This document shows positions 1 to 6,085 of a DNA stretch of 6,477 bases, one piece after another (position 1 is the first letter of the stretch; every line of letters begins with the position of its first letter). The notes beneath the pieces were generated by a model. That model was not told the origin of the DNA. It made no database searches and saw only the letters and a list, made by a program, of their open reading frames with translations. This DNA comes from Pseudomonadota bacterium (GTDB lineage Bacteria; CALINM01), in assembly GCA_026415985.1 (NCBI GenBank), contig JAOAGA010000081.1, forward strand, positions 1 through 6,477, in the 5' to 3' direction. The position numbers were made by a program, and so were the translations under genes.

Positions 1-200
1 GAAACCTTTTTATGCTTTTCCTTAGTTAAATAGGGCTCTGGATGACAGGATTTACAGGCAAACCCCAACTCAACATGCCTCTCATGGCTAAAAGTTACAT
101 CTCCGGTACTCACCTTATAGACTATATCCCCACCACCAACCTTAGCAAAAACATACGAGGCAACAAGAATTACAGTTAAGATTAAAATTAATCGTCTCAC
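1..200 (-). CDS. c7-type multihaem cytochrome, N-terminal part (cut by window edge)
   Basis: Translating leftward from a GTG at 200-198 gives 66 codons that run off the window. Residues 1-19 form a signal peptide: Arg2-Arg3, a hydrophobic stretch, then Val-Phe-Ala before Lys20. The mature start reads GGGDIVYK, followed by a His-x-x-His pair (H39, H42) and one complete haem c site, CKSCH at 49-53. This layout matches the periplasmic c(7)-type triheme cytochrome domain (nanowire triheme family), in which nearby histidines serve as axial haem ligands. Its likely role is periplasmic electron transfer in anaerobic respiration; the redox partner is unknown. Further CxxCH sites would be expected beyond the left edge. 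A strong ribosome binding site supports the GTG start. It is transcribed divergently from the metal-uptake operon. The class is fairly secure from the signal peptide plus haem motif; the exact subfamily is recalled from family pattern. Confidence 0.82.
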   Translation of the reverse strand, partial: MRRLILILTVILVASYVFAKVGGGDIVYKVSTGDVTFSHERHVELGFACKSCHPEPYLTKEKHKKV

Positions 201-205
201 TTTAT

Positions 206-213
206 CCCTCCTC
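206..213 (-). promoter_or_regulatory. Shine-Dalgarno site of the cytochrome gene
   Basis: On the minus strand this reads GAGGAGGG, five bases before the GTG at 200. It is close to the ideal anti-16S match and is the main reason for choosing this non-ATG start. Confidence 0.8.
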
Positions 214-236
214 TTATTAATAAAATTTTTAAATAA

Positions 237-264
237 AGTTTAGCAGACAAGTCAATTTTGTCAA
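237..264 (-). promoter_or_regulatory. Candidate promoter of the cytochrome gene
   Basis: The minus strand has a perfect TTGACA (264-259), a 16-base spacer and TAAACT (242-237, four of six matches to TATAAT). It would start transcription near 230, leaving a leader of about 30 bases that contains the ribosome binding site. The region is AT-rich, so chance matches are common. Confidence 0.4.
246..262. repeat. Short inverted repeat GACAA-N7-TTGTC, possible operator
   Basis: GACAA at 246-250 is mirrored by TTGTC at 258-262. The repeat overlaps the -35 elements proposed on both strands, where a regulator could act on both directions. Arms of five bases in AT-rich DNA can arise by chance, and no known regulator (ModE, Zur, FNR) is clearly matched. 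Confidence 0.2.
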
Positions 265-285
265 ATTAGAGCAAAATATTAAGAT
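258..285 (+). promoter_or_regulatory. Weak alternative upstream promoter for the modA operon
   Basis: TTGTCA (258-263), a 16-base spacer and TAAGAT (280-285) form a partial promoter match. Its -35 is almost the complement of the minus-strand TTGACA, so the two directions would share bases. If used, it would give a leader of about 50 bases that includes the weak GGGA at 332-335 before the modA start. It is weaker than the match at 303-331. Confidence 0.22.
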
Positions 286-302
286 AAATCATTCATACTT
301 TC

Positions 303-331
303 TTGAAAAAAGGCTTTTTGCCAATTATAAT
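303..331 (+). promoter_or_regulatory. Probable sigma-70 promoter of the metal-uptake operon
   Basis: TTGAAA (303-308, five of six to consensus), an exact 17-base spacer and a perfect TATAAT (326-331) make the best promoter match in the window. It lies directly before the modA-like gene, whose ATG at 345 follows the -10 by 13 bases. Transcription would begin around 336-340, leaving a leader of only about 5 to 9 bases. The TTG at 303 and ATG at 330, both in frame with modA, fall inside this promoter, which argues against either being the start. Confidence 0.6.
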
Positions 332-344
332 GGGAACAAATGAT

Positions 345-1148
345 ATGAAAAAATTAATAAATTTTGTTTTGAGTGTATTTTTTTGCATCTTATATACATT
401 TGCCCCCAATCTAACTTATGGAGAAGAAAGCCTTCTTATCTTTGCAGGTGAGGCAACAATACCTTTTATGGAAAAGATAAAGCCCCTTTACGAAAGTAAA
501 GAAAATGTGAGGCTCCATATAAACTACGGTGGTTCTGGTGTTGTTATGTCTCAGATAATGCTCTCTAAAAGAGGCGATATCTTCATCCCCGGCTCTGAGG
601 ATTATATGGAAAGGGCTAAAAAAAATGGGCTAATTTATGGAGATACTACAAAATCAATTGCCTATTTAGTTCCCGTGCTCGTTGTTAAAAAGGGAAATCC
701 AAAAAGTATAACGGGACTGAAAGATCTGGTCAAAAAAGATGTTAAAATAGTTATTGGAAACCCTGAGAATGTGTGTCTTGGAGGATATGCGGTCGAGATT
801 TTTGAGCAAAATCTCTCTGCTGAAGAGCAAAAGATAATTAAAAGAAAAATTATAAACTTTGCAGGGGGATGTGATAAGGTCTATCTGGCTGTAAAGACTG
901 GGCAGGCTGATGTTGCCATAGGATGGCATAACTTTTCTAAAATGGAAGGTGTTGAAATTATTAAGCTAAACAAAAGGGAAATCAGAAGGGTTAGCTATAT
1001 CCCTGCCACTGTGGTTATTTACTCCAAGAAAAGAGATTTAGCAAAGAAATTTATTAATTTTCTCAACGGAGATGAGGCAAAAAAGATCTTAAAAAACGAA
1101 GGCTATTTTGTCACAACAGAAGAGGTTAAAAGGTTTATAGATGAATAG
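345..1148 (+). CDS. modA: ModA-like periplasmic molybdate/tungstate-binding protein
   Basis: This is the periplasmic binding protein that would deliver molybdate, tungstate or a similar oxyanion to the ModB-ModC importer. Its 267 residues fit the ModA family. Residues 1-26 are a signal peptide (Lys2-Lys3, hydrophobic core, likely cleavage after Thr-Tyr-Gly). Family landmarks follow: LLIFAGEAT (30-38) in place of the usual FAAAS loop, the oxyanion-loop motif GGSG (62-65), GDIF (77-80), NPENVCLGGYA (139-149) resembling the ModA NPE-x-GRYA segment, and QADVAIGW (187-194). At the place where E. coli ModA has its ligand tyrosine, this protein appears to have Trp194. Two cysteines, C144 and C176, could form a periplasmic disulphide. 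I chose the ATG at 345 because it gives a clean signal peptide and upstream in-frame starts lie in promoter sequence. The Shine-Dalgarno match is weak (GGGA, 332-335). The substrate is inferred from family and from mobB downstream. Confidence 0.85.
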   Translation: MKKLINFVLSVFFCILYTFAPNLTYGEESLLIFAGEATIPFMEKIKPLYESKENVRLHINYGGSGVVMSQIMLSKRGDIFIPGSEDYMERAKKNGLIYGDTTKSIAYLVPVLVVKKGNPKSITGLKDLVKKDVKIVIGNPENVCLGGYAVEIFEQNLSAEEQKIIKRKIINFAGGCDKVYLAVKTGQADVAIGWHNFSKMEGVEIIKLNKREIRRVSYIPATVVIYSKKRDLAKKFINFLNGDEAKKILKNEGYFVTTEEVKRFIDE

Positions 1149-1914
1149 TTTTTTTGAAAAGATAAGTCTTTTCTCGCTGATTCTTGTCATTGCCTTTTAT
1201 CTACTTCTCCTGATATTTACCCTTTTCATTGTCGATTTTACAAGTTTTTCACAAATCCTTTTTTCCGAAAGGATTACCTATTCAATAAAATTGAGCCTCC
1301 TTTCTGCTACCCTAACATCCTTACTTGCGATGCTACTTAGCATACCTGCGGGATACTTTTTATCGAGAAAAAATTTTCCTTTAAAAAGTTTTTTAGAGGG
1401 CATTCTTGATATCCCCTTTATAATTTCGCCTGTAGCCATAGGTGTGCTAATACTAATAGTTCTTCAACATAAATATTTAGAAGCCTTTCAGGAAAGGTTT
1501 TTTAACATATCCTTTGCCGTTCCGGGCATTATAATCGCTCAGTTTGCTACCGTTTTAGGGATGTCGGTTAAACTTACCGCATCTCATTTTGACGAGATTC
1601 CTGAAAGGTATGAGATGGTCGCCTCAACCTTAGGGGCAAAACCTCTACAGGTATTTATTTATGTCTTGCTCCCCCTTTTAAAAAGAGGTATTTTTCTTAC
1701 CTTTATCTTAATCTGGACAAAGGCAATCGGCGAGTTTGGTGCAACCTTTATTGTGGCGGGCTCAATGCCCTTTAAAACGGAAACCCTCCCGATATTTATT
1801 TATACAAAACTTACAGCAGGAGAGATTAACGCCTCTCTTTCTGCAGTAATTATTGCTATGGTAATAAGTGTAATATCCCTGTGTTTATTAAGGATAATGA
1901 ATGCTAAAGGTTGA
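1141..1914 (+). CDS. modB: ModB-type molybdate/tungstate ABC transporter permease
   Basis: This is the inner-membrane channel subunit of the oxyanion importer, expected to act as a homodimer with ModC. The 257 residues contain about six hydrophobic segments, roughly at 9-31, 49-74, 90-108, 127-148, 183-202 and 232-252. The cytoplasmic EAA loop that docks with the ATPase is clear at about 158-184, with STLGAKPLQ and its conserved Gly165. The stretch GEFGATFIVAGSMP (197-210), followed by KTETLPIFIY (212-221), is the ModB/CysT-type signature. The gene overlaps modA by 8 bases and modC by 14, so translation is probably coupled. AAAAGG at 1128-1133, seven bases before the ATG, is its ribosome binding site. 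A sulphate or tungstate permease would look similar; MobB nearby favours molybdate or tungstate. Confidence 0.9.
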   Translation: MNSFFEKISLFSLILVIAFYLLLLIFTLFIVDFTSFSQILFSERITYSIKLSLLSATLTSLLAMLLSIPAGYFLSRKNFPLKSFLEGILDIPFIISPVAIGVLILIVLQHKYLEAFQERFFNISFAVPGIIIAQFATVLGMSVKLTASHFDEIPERYEMVASTLGAKPLQVFIYVLLPLLKRGIFLTFILIWTKAIGEFGATFIVAGSMPFKTETLPIFIYTKLTAGEINASLSAVIIAMVISVISLCLLRIMNAKG

Positions 1915-2992
1915 AAACCTGTCCCTTCACTTTAAAAATTTCTCTTTGAAGGATATTAATTTAACGGTCCGTGAGAAAGAAAGCCATATACTTATGGGCC
2001 CATCCGGATCCGGAAAAACGCTCCTTCTTGAATCCATCCTGGGCTTCAGAAAAATTGACAGGGGGAACATATACCTCGATGACAAAATAATTAACGATAT
2101 CCACCCTTCGGAAAGACAGATTGCCTATGTCCCTCAGGATTTATGTCTCTTTCCCCATCTAAATGTAATGGAAAATATTCTCTTTGGCTGTCGTTTCACA
2201 AAGAAATGTGATTTAAACTATATTGAAGAAATTCTGGAAATACTGGATATAAAAGACCTGAAAGAGAGAAAAACCAGCTCCCTCAGTGGAGGAGAAAAAA
2301 AGAGGGTTGCCATAGCAAGGGCACTTGCTATTAAGCCTAAGATTATCTTCCTTGATGAGCCCCTATCAAACTTAGATCTAAACTTAGCTATCGATTTTCA
2401 GGCCTTTTTGAAAGAAATTAAATCAAAGATAAACTTCAATATGCTCTATGTAACCCACAACTTCGATGAAGCCTTCTTTTTAGGTGATGTGGTTTCTGTT
2501 ATGATAAATGGTGAGCTTAAACAGACATCTAAAAGGGATGAACTATATTTTTATCCTAAAGACTATTCCGTGGCAAAGTTCTTAGGGATTAGAAATATCT
2601 TTAAAGCAAGATACGAAGAAGAGTTTGAAGAAGATTACCTTCTCTATGTTTATGATTTTAACCAGTCTATTTATGTTAATAAAAGACCAAAATTTCCTCC
2701 CTTTGAAAAGGGAAAGGATGTTCATGTCGGGATAAGATCAGATGAGGTTATGTATGTAAGGGCTAACAGAAAATTACCGGATCAGAAAAATGTATTAAAT
2801 GGTTATGTTAAGTCTATATGGAAGCGGGGAGAAAGGGGGCAGGTAATCTTTGAGACTAAAAATAATGTAAAAATTGAGATAGACATCCCCATAGGTGTTT
2901 TGAGAAAATTAGAGCTGAAAGAGGGCATACTTGGAGAAGTAATATTAAAAAAAGAAGCTATCTTCATAGCAGATTTCAGGGATAAAAAATAA
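1901..2992 (+). CDS. modC: ModC-type ABC transporter ATPase
   Basis: This cytoplasmic ATPase powers the ModA-ModB importer. Its 363 residues carry a complete nucleotide-binding domain: Walker A GPSGSGKT (33-40), Q-loop Gln79, signature LSGGE (128-132), Walker B IIFLDE (148-153), D-loop SNLD (156-159) and switch His186. Beyond about residue 225 comes a C-terminal extension with FLGIRNIF, VGIRSDEV (276-283) and a beta-rich stretch from about 298 to 357. This is the TOBE-type domain of ModC/CysA/PotA ATPases, which in ModC can bind oxyanion and sense its level. The length agrees with E. coli ModC (about 350). AAGGA (1890-1894) lies six bases before the ATG, and the gene begins inside the end of modB. 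All catalytic motifs are intact. Assignment as ModC rather than another TOBE-bearing importer ATPase rests on the neighbours. Confidence 0.87.
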   Translation: MLKVENLSLHFKNFSLKDINLTVREKESHILMGPSGSGKTLLLESILGFRKIDRGNIYLDDKIINDIHPSERQIAYVPQDLCLFPHLNVMENILFGCRFTKKCDLNYIEEILEILDIKDLKERKTSSLSGGEKKRVAIARALAIKPKIIFLDEPLSNLDLNLAIDFQAFLKEIKSKINFNMLYVTHNFDEAFFLGDVVSVMINGELKQTSKRDELYFYPKDYSVAKFLGIRNIFKARYEEEFEEDYLLYVYDFNQSIYVNKRPKFPPFEKGKDVHVGIRSDEVMYVRANRKLPDQKNVLNGYVKSIWKRGERGQVIFETKNNVKIEIDIPIGVLRKLELKEGILGEVILKKEAIFIADFRDKK

Positions 2993-3483
2993 TGGTTATT
3001 TCCTTTGTGGGATATTCAGGCTCGGGTAAAACCACGTTAATCGAGAAAATTATTAATATACTTGTTTCCAAAGGGTATAAAATAGGGACCATAAAACATA
3101 CCCATCACAATTTCGAGATTGACAGACCCGGTAAAGATTCTTACAGACACTTTCACTCCGGCGCATATGCCTCGATGATAGTATCCAATGATAAGTTTGC
3201 CCTTATCAAAAGAGGAGAGGACTTTACAAGTAAAGATCTTATAGAAAGATACCTCTCTGACTGTCATATGGTCATTGTAGAGGGCTTTAAGGATGATGAG
3301 ACAACAAAAATTGAGGTTTACCGAAAAGAGCTTAATAAAGAACCTCTTTATAAAAAGTTAAAGAATGTTGTTGCTGTTGCATCAGACGTAAAATTTACAG
3401 ATATTAAGTTTTTTGATATAAATTCTCCTGAAGATATAGCAAAATTTATTATCTCCCTCCTCAATGAAGAGAAAAATTATTGA
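2992..3483 (+). CDS. mobB: MobB, molybdopterin guanine dinucleotide synthesis adaptor GTPase
   Basis: MobB is a cytoplasmic GTP-binding partner of MobA, which joins GMP to molybdopterin to make the guanine dinucleotide cofactor of enzymes such as nitrate reductase and formate dehydrogenase. The 163-residue protein has the family layout: P-loop GYSGSGKT (7-14) directly after the first beta strand, the motif IKHTHHNFEIDRPGKDS (34-50) followed by HSGA (55-58), a Walker B-like VIVEGFK (94-100) and KIEVYR (106-111). Its ATG shares one base with the modC stop (TAATG), and a GGGAT at 2979-2983 provides a ribosome binding site. Being fused to the importer operon supports molybdate or tungstate as the importer substrate. 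No mobA or moeA gene lies in the window, so the rest of the pathway must be elsewhere. No motif looks damaged. Confidence 0.92.
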   Translation: MVISFVGYSGSGKTTLIEKIINILVSKGYKIGTIKHTHHNFEIDRPGKDSYRHFHSGAYASMIVSNDKFALIKRGEDFTSKDLIERYLSDCHMVIVEGFKDDETTKIEVYRKELNKEPLYKKLKNVVAVASDVKFTDIKFFDINSPEDIAKFIISLLNEEKNY

Positions 3484-3517
3484 AAAAAATTGATATTAAA
3501 ATCATAATAACTTAAAT

Positions 3518-4420
3518 ATGAATATAGCCAATGAGATTAAAAAGCTTGCAAAGGAACGAGACGCCATAATTCTTGCTCATAATTATCAGAGGCCTGAAAT
3601 TCAAGACATAGCTGATTTCACAGGAGATTCTTTAGAACTAAGCACAAAGGCAAGAGATTGCAAACAAAGCGTAATTATTTTTTGTGGTGTTCACTTTATG
3701 GCAGAAACCGCAAAGATTCTATCACCTCACAAAAGGGTTATAATACCTCGTGTAGATGCAGGTTGTCCTATGGCAGATATGGTAACAAAAGATGCTCTGA
3801 TATTAAAGAAAAAAGCATACCCCGATTATAAAGTTGTAACCTATGTGAACTCCACTGCAGATGTAAAAGCTTTAAGTGATGCTTGCTGTACATCTTCTAA
3901 CGCTACTAAAGTTGTTGAAAATATAGAAAGCGATAAAATACTTTTTGTGCCTGACAGAAACTTAGGACATTATGTTTCCCGTTTTGTTAAAAAGGATTTT
4001 ATTTTTTGGAATGGTTTCTGTCCCACCCATGAAAGACTCAGAGTTGAAGATATTTTAATGAAAAAACAAGAATATCCCCATGCAAAGGTGCTTGTCCATC
4101 CTGAGTGCAGACCGGAAGTTGTGGACATGGCTGATAAAGCTCTGAGCACATCGGGAATAACTAAGTTTTGCAGGGAAGATGATTCCGATACCTTTATTAT
4201 CGGCACAGAAGAAGGAATTCTTCACAGATTAAAGAAAGAAAGCCCCCATAAAAAATTTATTCTTGCTTCTAAAAAACTAATCTGTCCCAACATGAAATTA
4301 ACCTCCCTCGAAGACCTTTATAATGCCCTGCTAAATATGGAATCAGAAATATATTTATCTGATGTAGTAATCAAAGAGGCAAGGAAGGCCCTTGAGAGGA
4401 TGTATGAACTTAATAAATAA
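3518..4420 (+). CDS. nadA: Quinolinate synthase NadA
   Basis: NadA condenses iminoaspartate with dihydroxyacetone phosphate to quinolinate, an early step of de novo NAD synthesis, using a [4Fe-4S] cluster. The 300 residues match the compact NadA form seen in Thermotoga. The three cluster cysteines are visible as AGCPMADM (C83), WNGFCPTH (C168) and ICPNMK (C256). Substrate-binding segments are also present: AHNYQ (20-24), GDSLEL (36-41), TYVNSTADVKA (108-118) and HPEC (194-197). It is therefore expected to be active and oxygen-sensitive. The gene starts 34 bases after mobB and its last 17 bases overlap znuA. No Shine-Dalgarno sequence is evident before the ATG (the preceding bases are TAATAACTTAAAT), although family alignment supports this start. 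Neither nadB nor nadC is in the window, so iminoaspartate must come from an aspartate oxidase or dehydrogenase encoded elsewhere. Confidence 0.97.
   Translation: MNIANEIKKLAKERDAIILAHNYQRPEIQDIADFTGDSLELSTKARDCKQSVIIFCGVHFMAETAKILSPHKRVIIPRVDAGCPMADMVTKDALILKKKAYPDYKVVTYVNSTADVKALSDACCTSSNATKVVENIESDKILFVPDRNLGHYVSRFVKKDFIFWNGFCPTHERLRVEDILMKKQEYPHAKVLVHPECRPEVVDMADKALSTSGITKFCREDDSDTFIIGTEEGILHRLKKESPHKKFILASKKLICPNMKLTSLEDLYNALLNMESEIYLSDVVIKEARKALERMYELNK
4381..4400 (+). promoter_or_regulatory. Purine-rich ribosome binding region of znuA
   Basis: Two Shine-Dalgarno-like runs lie inside the end of nadA: AAGGAAGG (4381-4388) and GAGAGGA (4394-4400). The second sits just before ATG 4404, at a rather short spacing of three to five bases. 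The first would suit an in-frame TTG at 4392. The choice changes the protein by only four residues ahead of the signal sequence. Confidence 0.5.
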
Positions 4421-5345
4421 CAAGAGATTGCTTCCTCTGTTAGCTTTGATCTCAATAATTTTTCTTTTAAGTTCAGTTAGCTGTAAAATAAAGACAACTG
4501 ACAGTTCCGGTGAAAAAAGGTTAAACATTACTGTTACTGTATTTCCCATATACGATTTTGTGAGAAACATTGGTCAGGATAAAGTTAATGTTGTAACAAT
4601 CTTGCCACCCGGTGTTGAGGCCCATAGCTTTGAACCCAGACCTGAAGATATAATCAAGATAAATAACTCAGATATGTTTATTTTTCTGAACAGAGATATG
4701 GAAGTTTGGGCTAAAAATATTATAAAAGGCTTAGATAACAAAAATTTATTAGTTAAAGAAGCGGGACAATACATAATCCTTGATAAGGCTGTAATAGAAG
4801 ATAATAATAAAAAATTAGACCCCCATATATGGCTCGATTTTGAAAGGGCAAAAAGGATGGTTGACAATATCGCTACCGCTCTTACAGAGTTGGATCGCAA
4901 AAACTCTTCCTTTTATCTTAAAAACGCTAAACTATATAAGAAAAAACTTGAAGATCTTGACAAAAAATATATTGAAACACTAAAAAACTGCAAAACAAGA
5001 TATATTATCCATGCGGGGCACTATACTTTCGGATATTTAGCTCGCAGATATAACTTGGGCTACGTTTCAGTATATAAAGGTGTATCTCCAGATGAAGAGC
5101 CCACTCCCTCAACACTTGCCAAGATAGTCCAGAATATAAAAAAACTGAATTTAAGATATATATTTTATGAAGATTTTATCTCTCCCAAAATTGCTGAAGT
5201 AATCTCAAAAGAAACGGGAGTTAAATTACTAAAAATCAGCGGTGGCCATAATATTACGAAAGAAGACTTTGAAAATGGAGTAAGTTTTATATATCTAATG
5301 GAGCGAAATTTAGATAGCCTTAAAGAGGGCTTAGAATGTCAGTAG
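4404..5345 (+). CDS. znuA: ZnuA-type zinc-binding lipoprotein of an ABC importer
   Basis: This is the extracytoplasmic metal-binding protein of the cluster A-I (cluster 9) family that feeds ZnuB-ZnuC. From the ATG at 4404 it has 313 residues. Asn-Asn-Lys-Arg and a hydrophobic core precede SSVSC, suggesting lipidation at Cys27, although Ser replaces the usual aliphatic residue three positions before it. Metal ligands expected for this fold are H74 (GVEAHSFEP), H141 (LDPHIW) and H206 (HAGHYTFGYL). The third ligand being His, where manganese-type proteins have Glu, favours zinc. E256 and possibly H282 (SGGHN) lie in the C-terminal half, where the usual Asp ligand appears replaced by Ser279. The histidine-rich loop of many ZnuA proteins is absent: residues 115-140 contain no His. 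The gene overlaps nadA by 17 bases and znuC by 10. An in-frame TTG at 4392 is an alternative start. Confidence 0.88.
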   Translation: MNLINNKRLLPLLALISIIFLLSSVSCKIKTTDSSGEKRLNITVTVFPIYDFVRNIGQDKVNVVTILPPGVEAHSFEPRPEDIIKINNSDMFIFLNRDMEVWAKNIIKGLDNKNLLVKEAGQYIILDKAVIEDNNKKLDPHIWLDFERAKRMVDNIATALTELDRKNSSFYLKNAKLYKKKLEDLDKKYIETLKNCKTRYIIHAGHYTFGYLARRYNLGYVSVYKGVSPDEEPTPSTLAKIVQNIKKLNLRYIFYEDFISPKIAEVISKETGVKLLKISGGHNITKEDFENGVSFIYLMERNLDSLKEGLECQ

Positions 5346-6070
5346 CTGAAGTTAATGAAATTTCTGTTAGATATGAAAACACTGAGGTATTTAAAAATAT
5401 TACCTTTAAAATAGAACGGGGTGATTTTATAGCCCTTTCCGGACCAAATGGTTCCGGAAAAAGCACTTTGGTAAAGTCCATCTTAGGCCTGACAAAAATT
5501 TCTTCCGGCAATATAAAAATTTTGGGTCATCCTTTGGAAAAATTTGATCAATGGCATAAGATAGGTTATGTTCCTCAAAGACTTAATTTAAGTCCCTTTT
5601 TTCCTGCATCTGTGTATGAAGTTGTTAAGATGGGGTTACAACCGGTAAAAAAACTCTCCATCGGAGAGAAAATCAAAAGAATTAGCAACGCCCTTAATCT
5701 TTTAGGTATTGAAAATATAAAGGAAAAAAATATTGCAGAACTATCAGGCGGACAGTTTCAAAAGGTAATTATCTCAAGGGCTATTGTCTCAGAACCGGAA
5801 TTTCTGATACTTGATGAGCCGACAACCGCTCTCGATCCCGAAACAAGGGAGAAATTCTTTGAGATTATTTCTTATCTGAATCAGGAAAAAAAAACTACAG
5901 TGGTTTTAGTAACCCACGATACGGGAAATGCAGGTAAATATGCAAAGAAATTAATGTATTTTGATAGAAAGATAGTATTTTATGGAACCTTCGAAGATTT
6001 CTGTAAATCAGATAAAATGTCAAATTATTTTGGTTATGGTTCTCAGCACATAATATGTCACAGACACTAA
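5336..6070 (+). CDS. znuC: ZnuC-type metal ABC transporter ATPase
   Basis: This cytoplasmic ATPase drives the zinc-type importer together with ZnuA and ZnuB. Its 244 residues hold all nucleotide-binding motifs: Walker A GPNGSGKST (36-44), Q-loop Gln81, signature LSGGQ (136-140), Walker B FLILDE (156-161), D-loop ALD (165-167) and switch His194. The sequence GYVPQR and the short chain without a C-terminal regulatory domain are typical of ZnuC/MntB-type ATPases. The chain ends in HIICHRH (238-244), which resembles the histidine-bearing tails of some ZnuC proteins and might touch metal. The ATG at 5336 lies inside the znuA end, with AGAGGG (5324-5329) six bases upstream as ribosome binding site. 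Sequence alone cannot separate zinc from manganese; the ZnuA ligands make zinc the better call. Confidence 0.9.
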   Translation: MSVAEVNEISVRYENTEVFKNITFKIERGDFIALSGPNGSGKSTLVKSILGLTKISSGNIKILGHPLEKFDQWHKIGYVPQRLNLSPFFPASVYEVVKMGLQPVKKLSIGEKIKRISNALNLLGIENIKEKNIAELSGGQFQKVIISRAIVSEPEFLILDEPTTALDPETREKFFEIISYLNQEKKTTVVLVTHDTGNAGKYAKKLMYFDRKIVFYGTFEDFCKSDKMSNYFGYGSQHIICHRH

Positions 6071-6085
6071 ATTACCGGGGAGATA

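Noticed and set aside
214-223. TTATTAATAA perfect palindrome in the cytochrome leader
   Set aside because: Ten-base A/T palindromes are expected by chance in DNA this AT-rich, and it matches no operator I can name.
312-322. GGC-TTTTT-GCC hairpin before modA as a terminator
   Set aside because: The stem is only three base pairs, no gene ends upstream on this strand, and it lies in the spacer of the best promoter.
303-344. A TTG-initiated extension adding 14 residues to the ModA-like protein
   Set aside because: It has no ribosome binding site, it buries the signal peptide behind extra residues, and its start codon is part of a near-consensus -35 box.
3490-3517. TTGATA with a TTAAAT 16 bases on, as a promoter for nadA
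   Set aside because: The -10 would touch the nadA ATG, so transcription would start inside the gene, and the -10 match is poor.
4392-4403. TTG at 4392 as the znuA start
   Set aside because: It adds four residues with no gain in signal sequence. ATG 4404 also has a purine-rich site, though the TTG cannot be excluded.
4574-4900. 108-codon open frame on the minus strand
   Set aside because: It lies wholly opposite znuA, which has clear family motifs, and shows no recognisable protein features.
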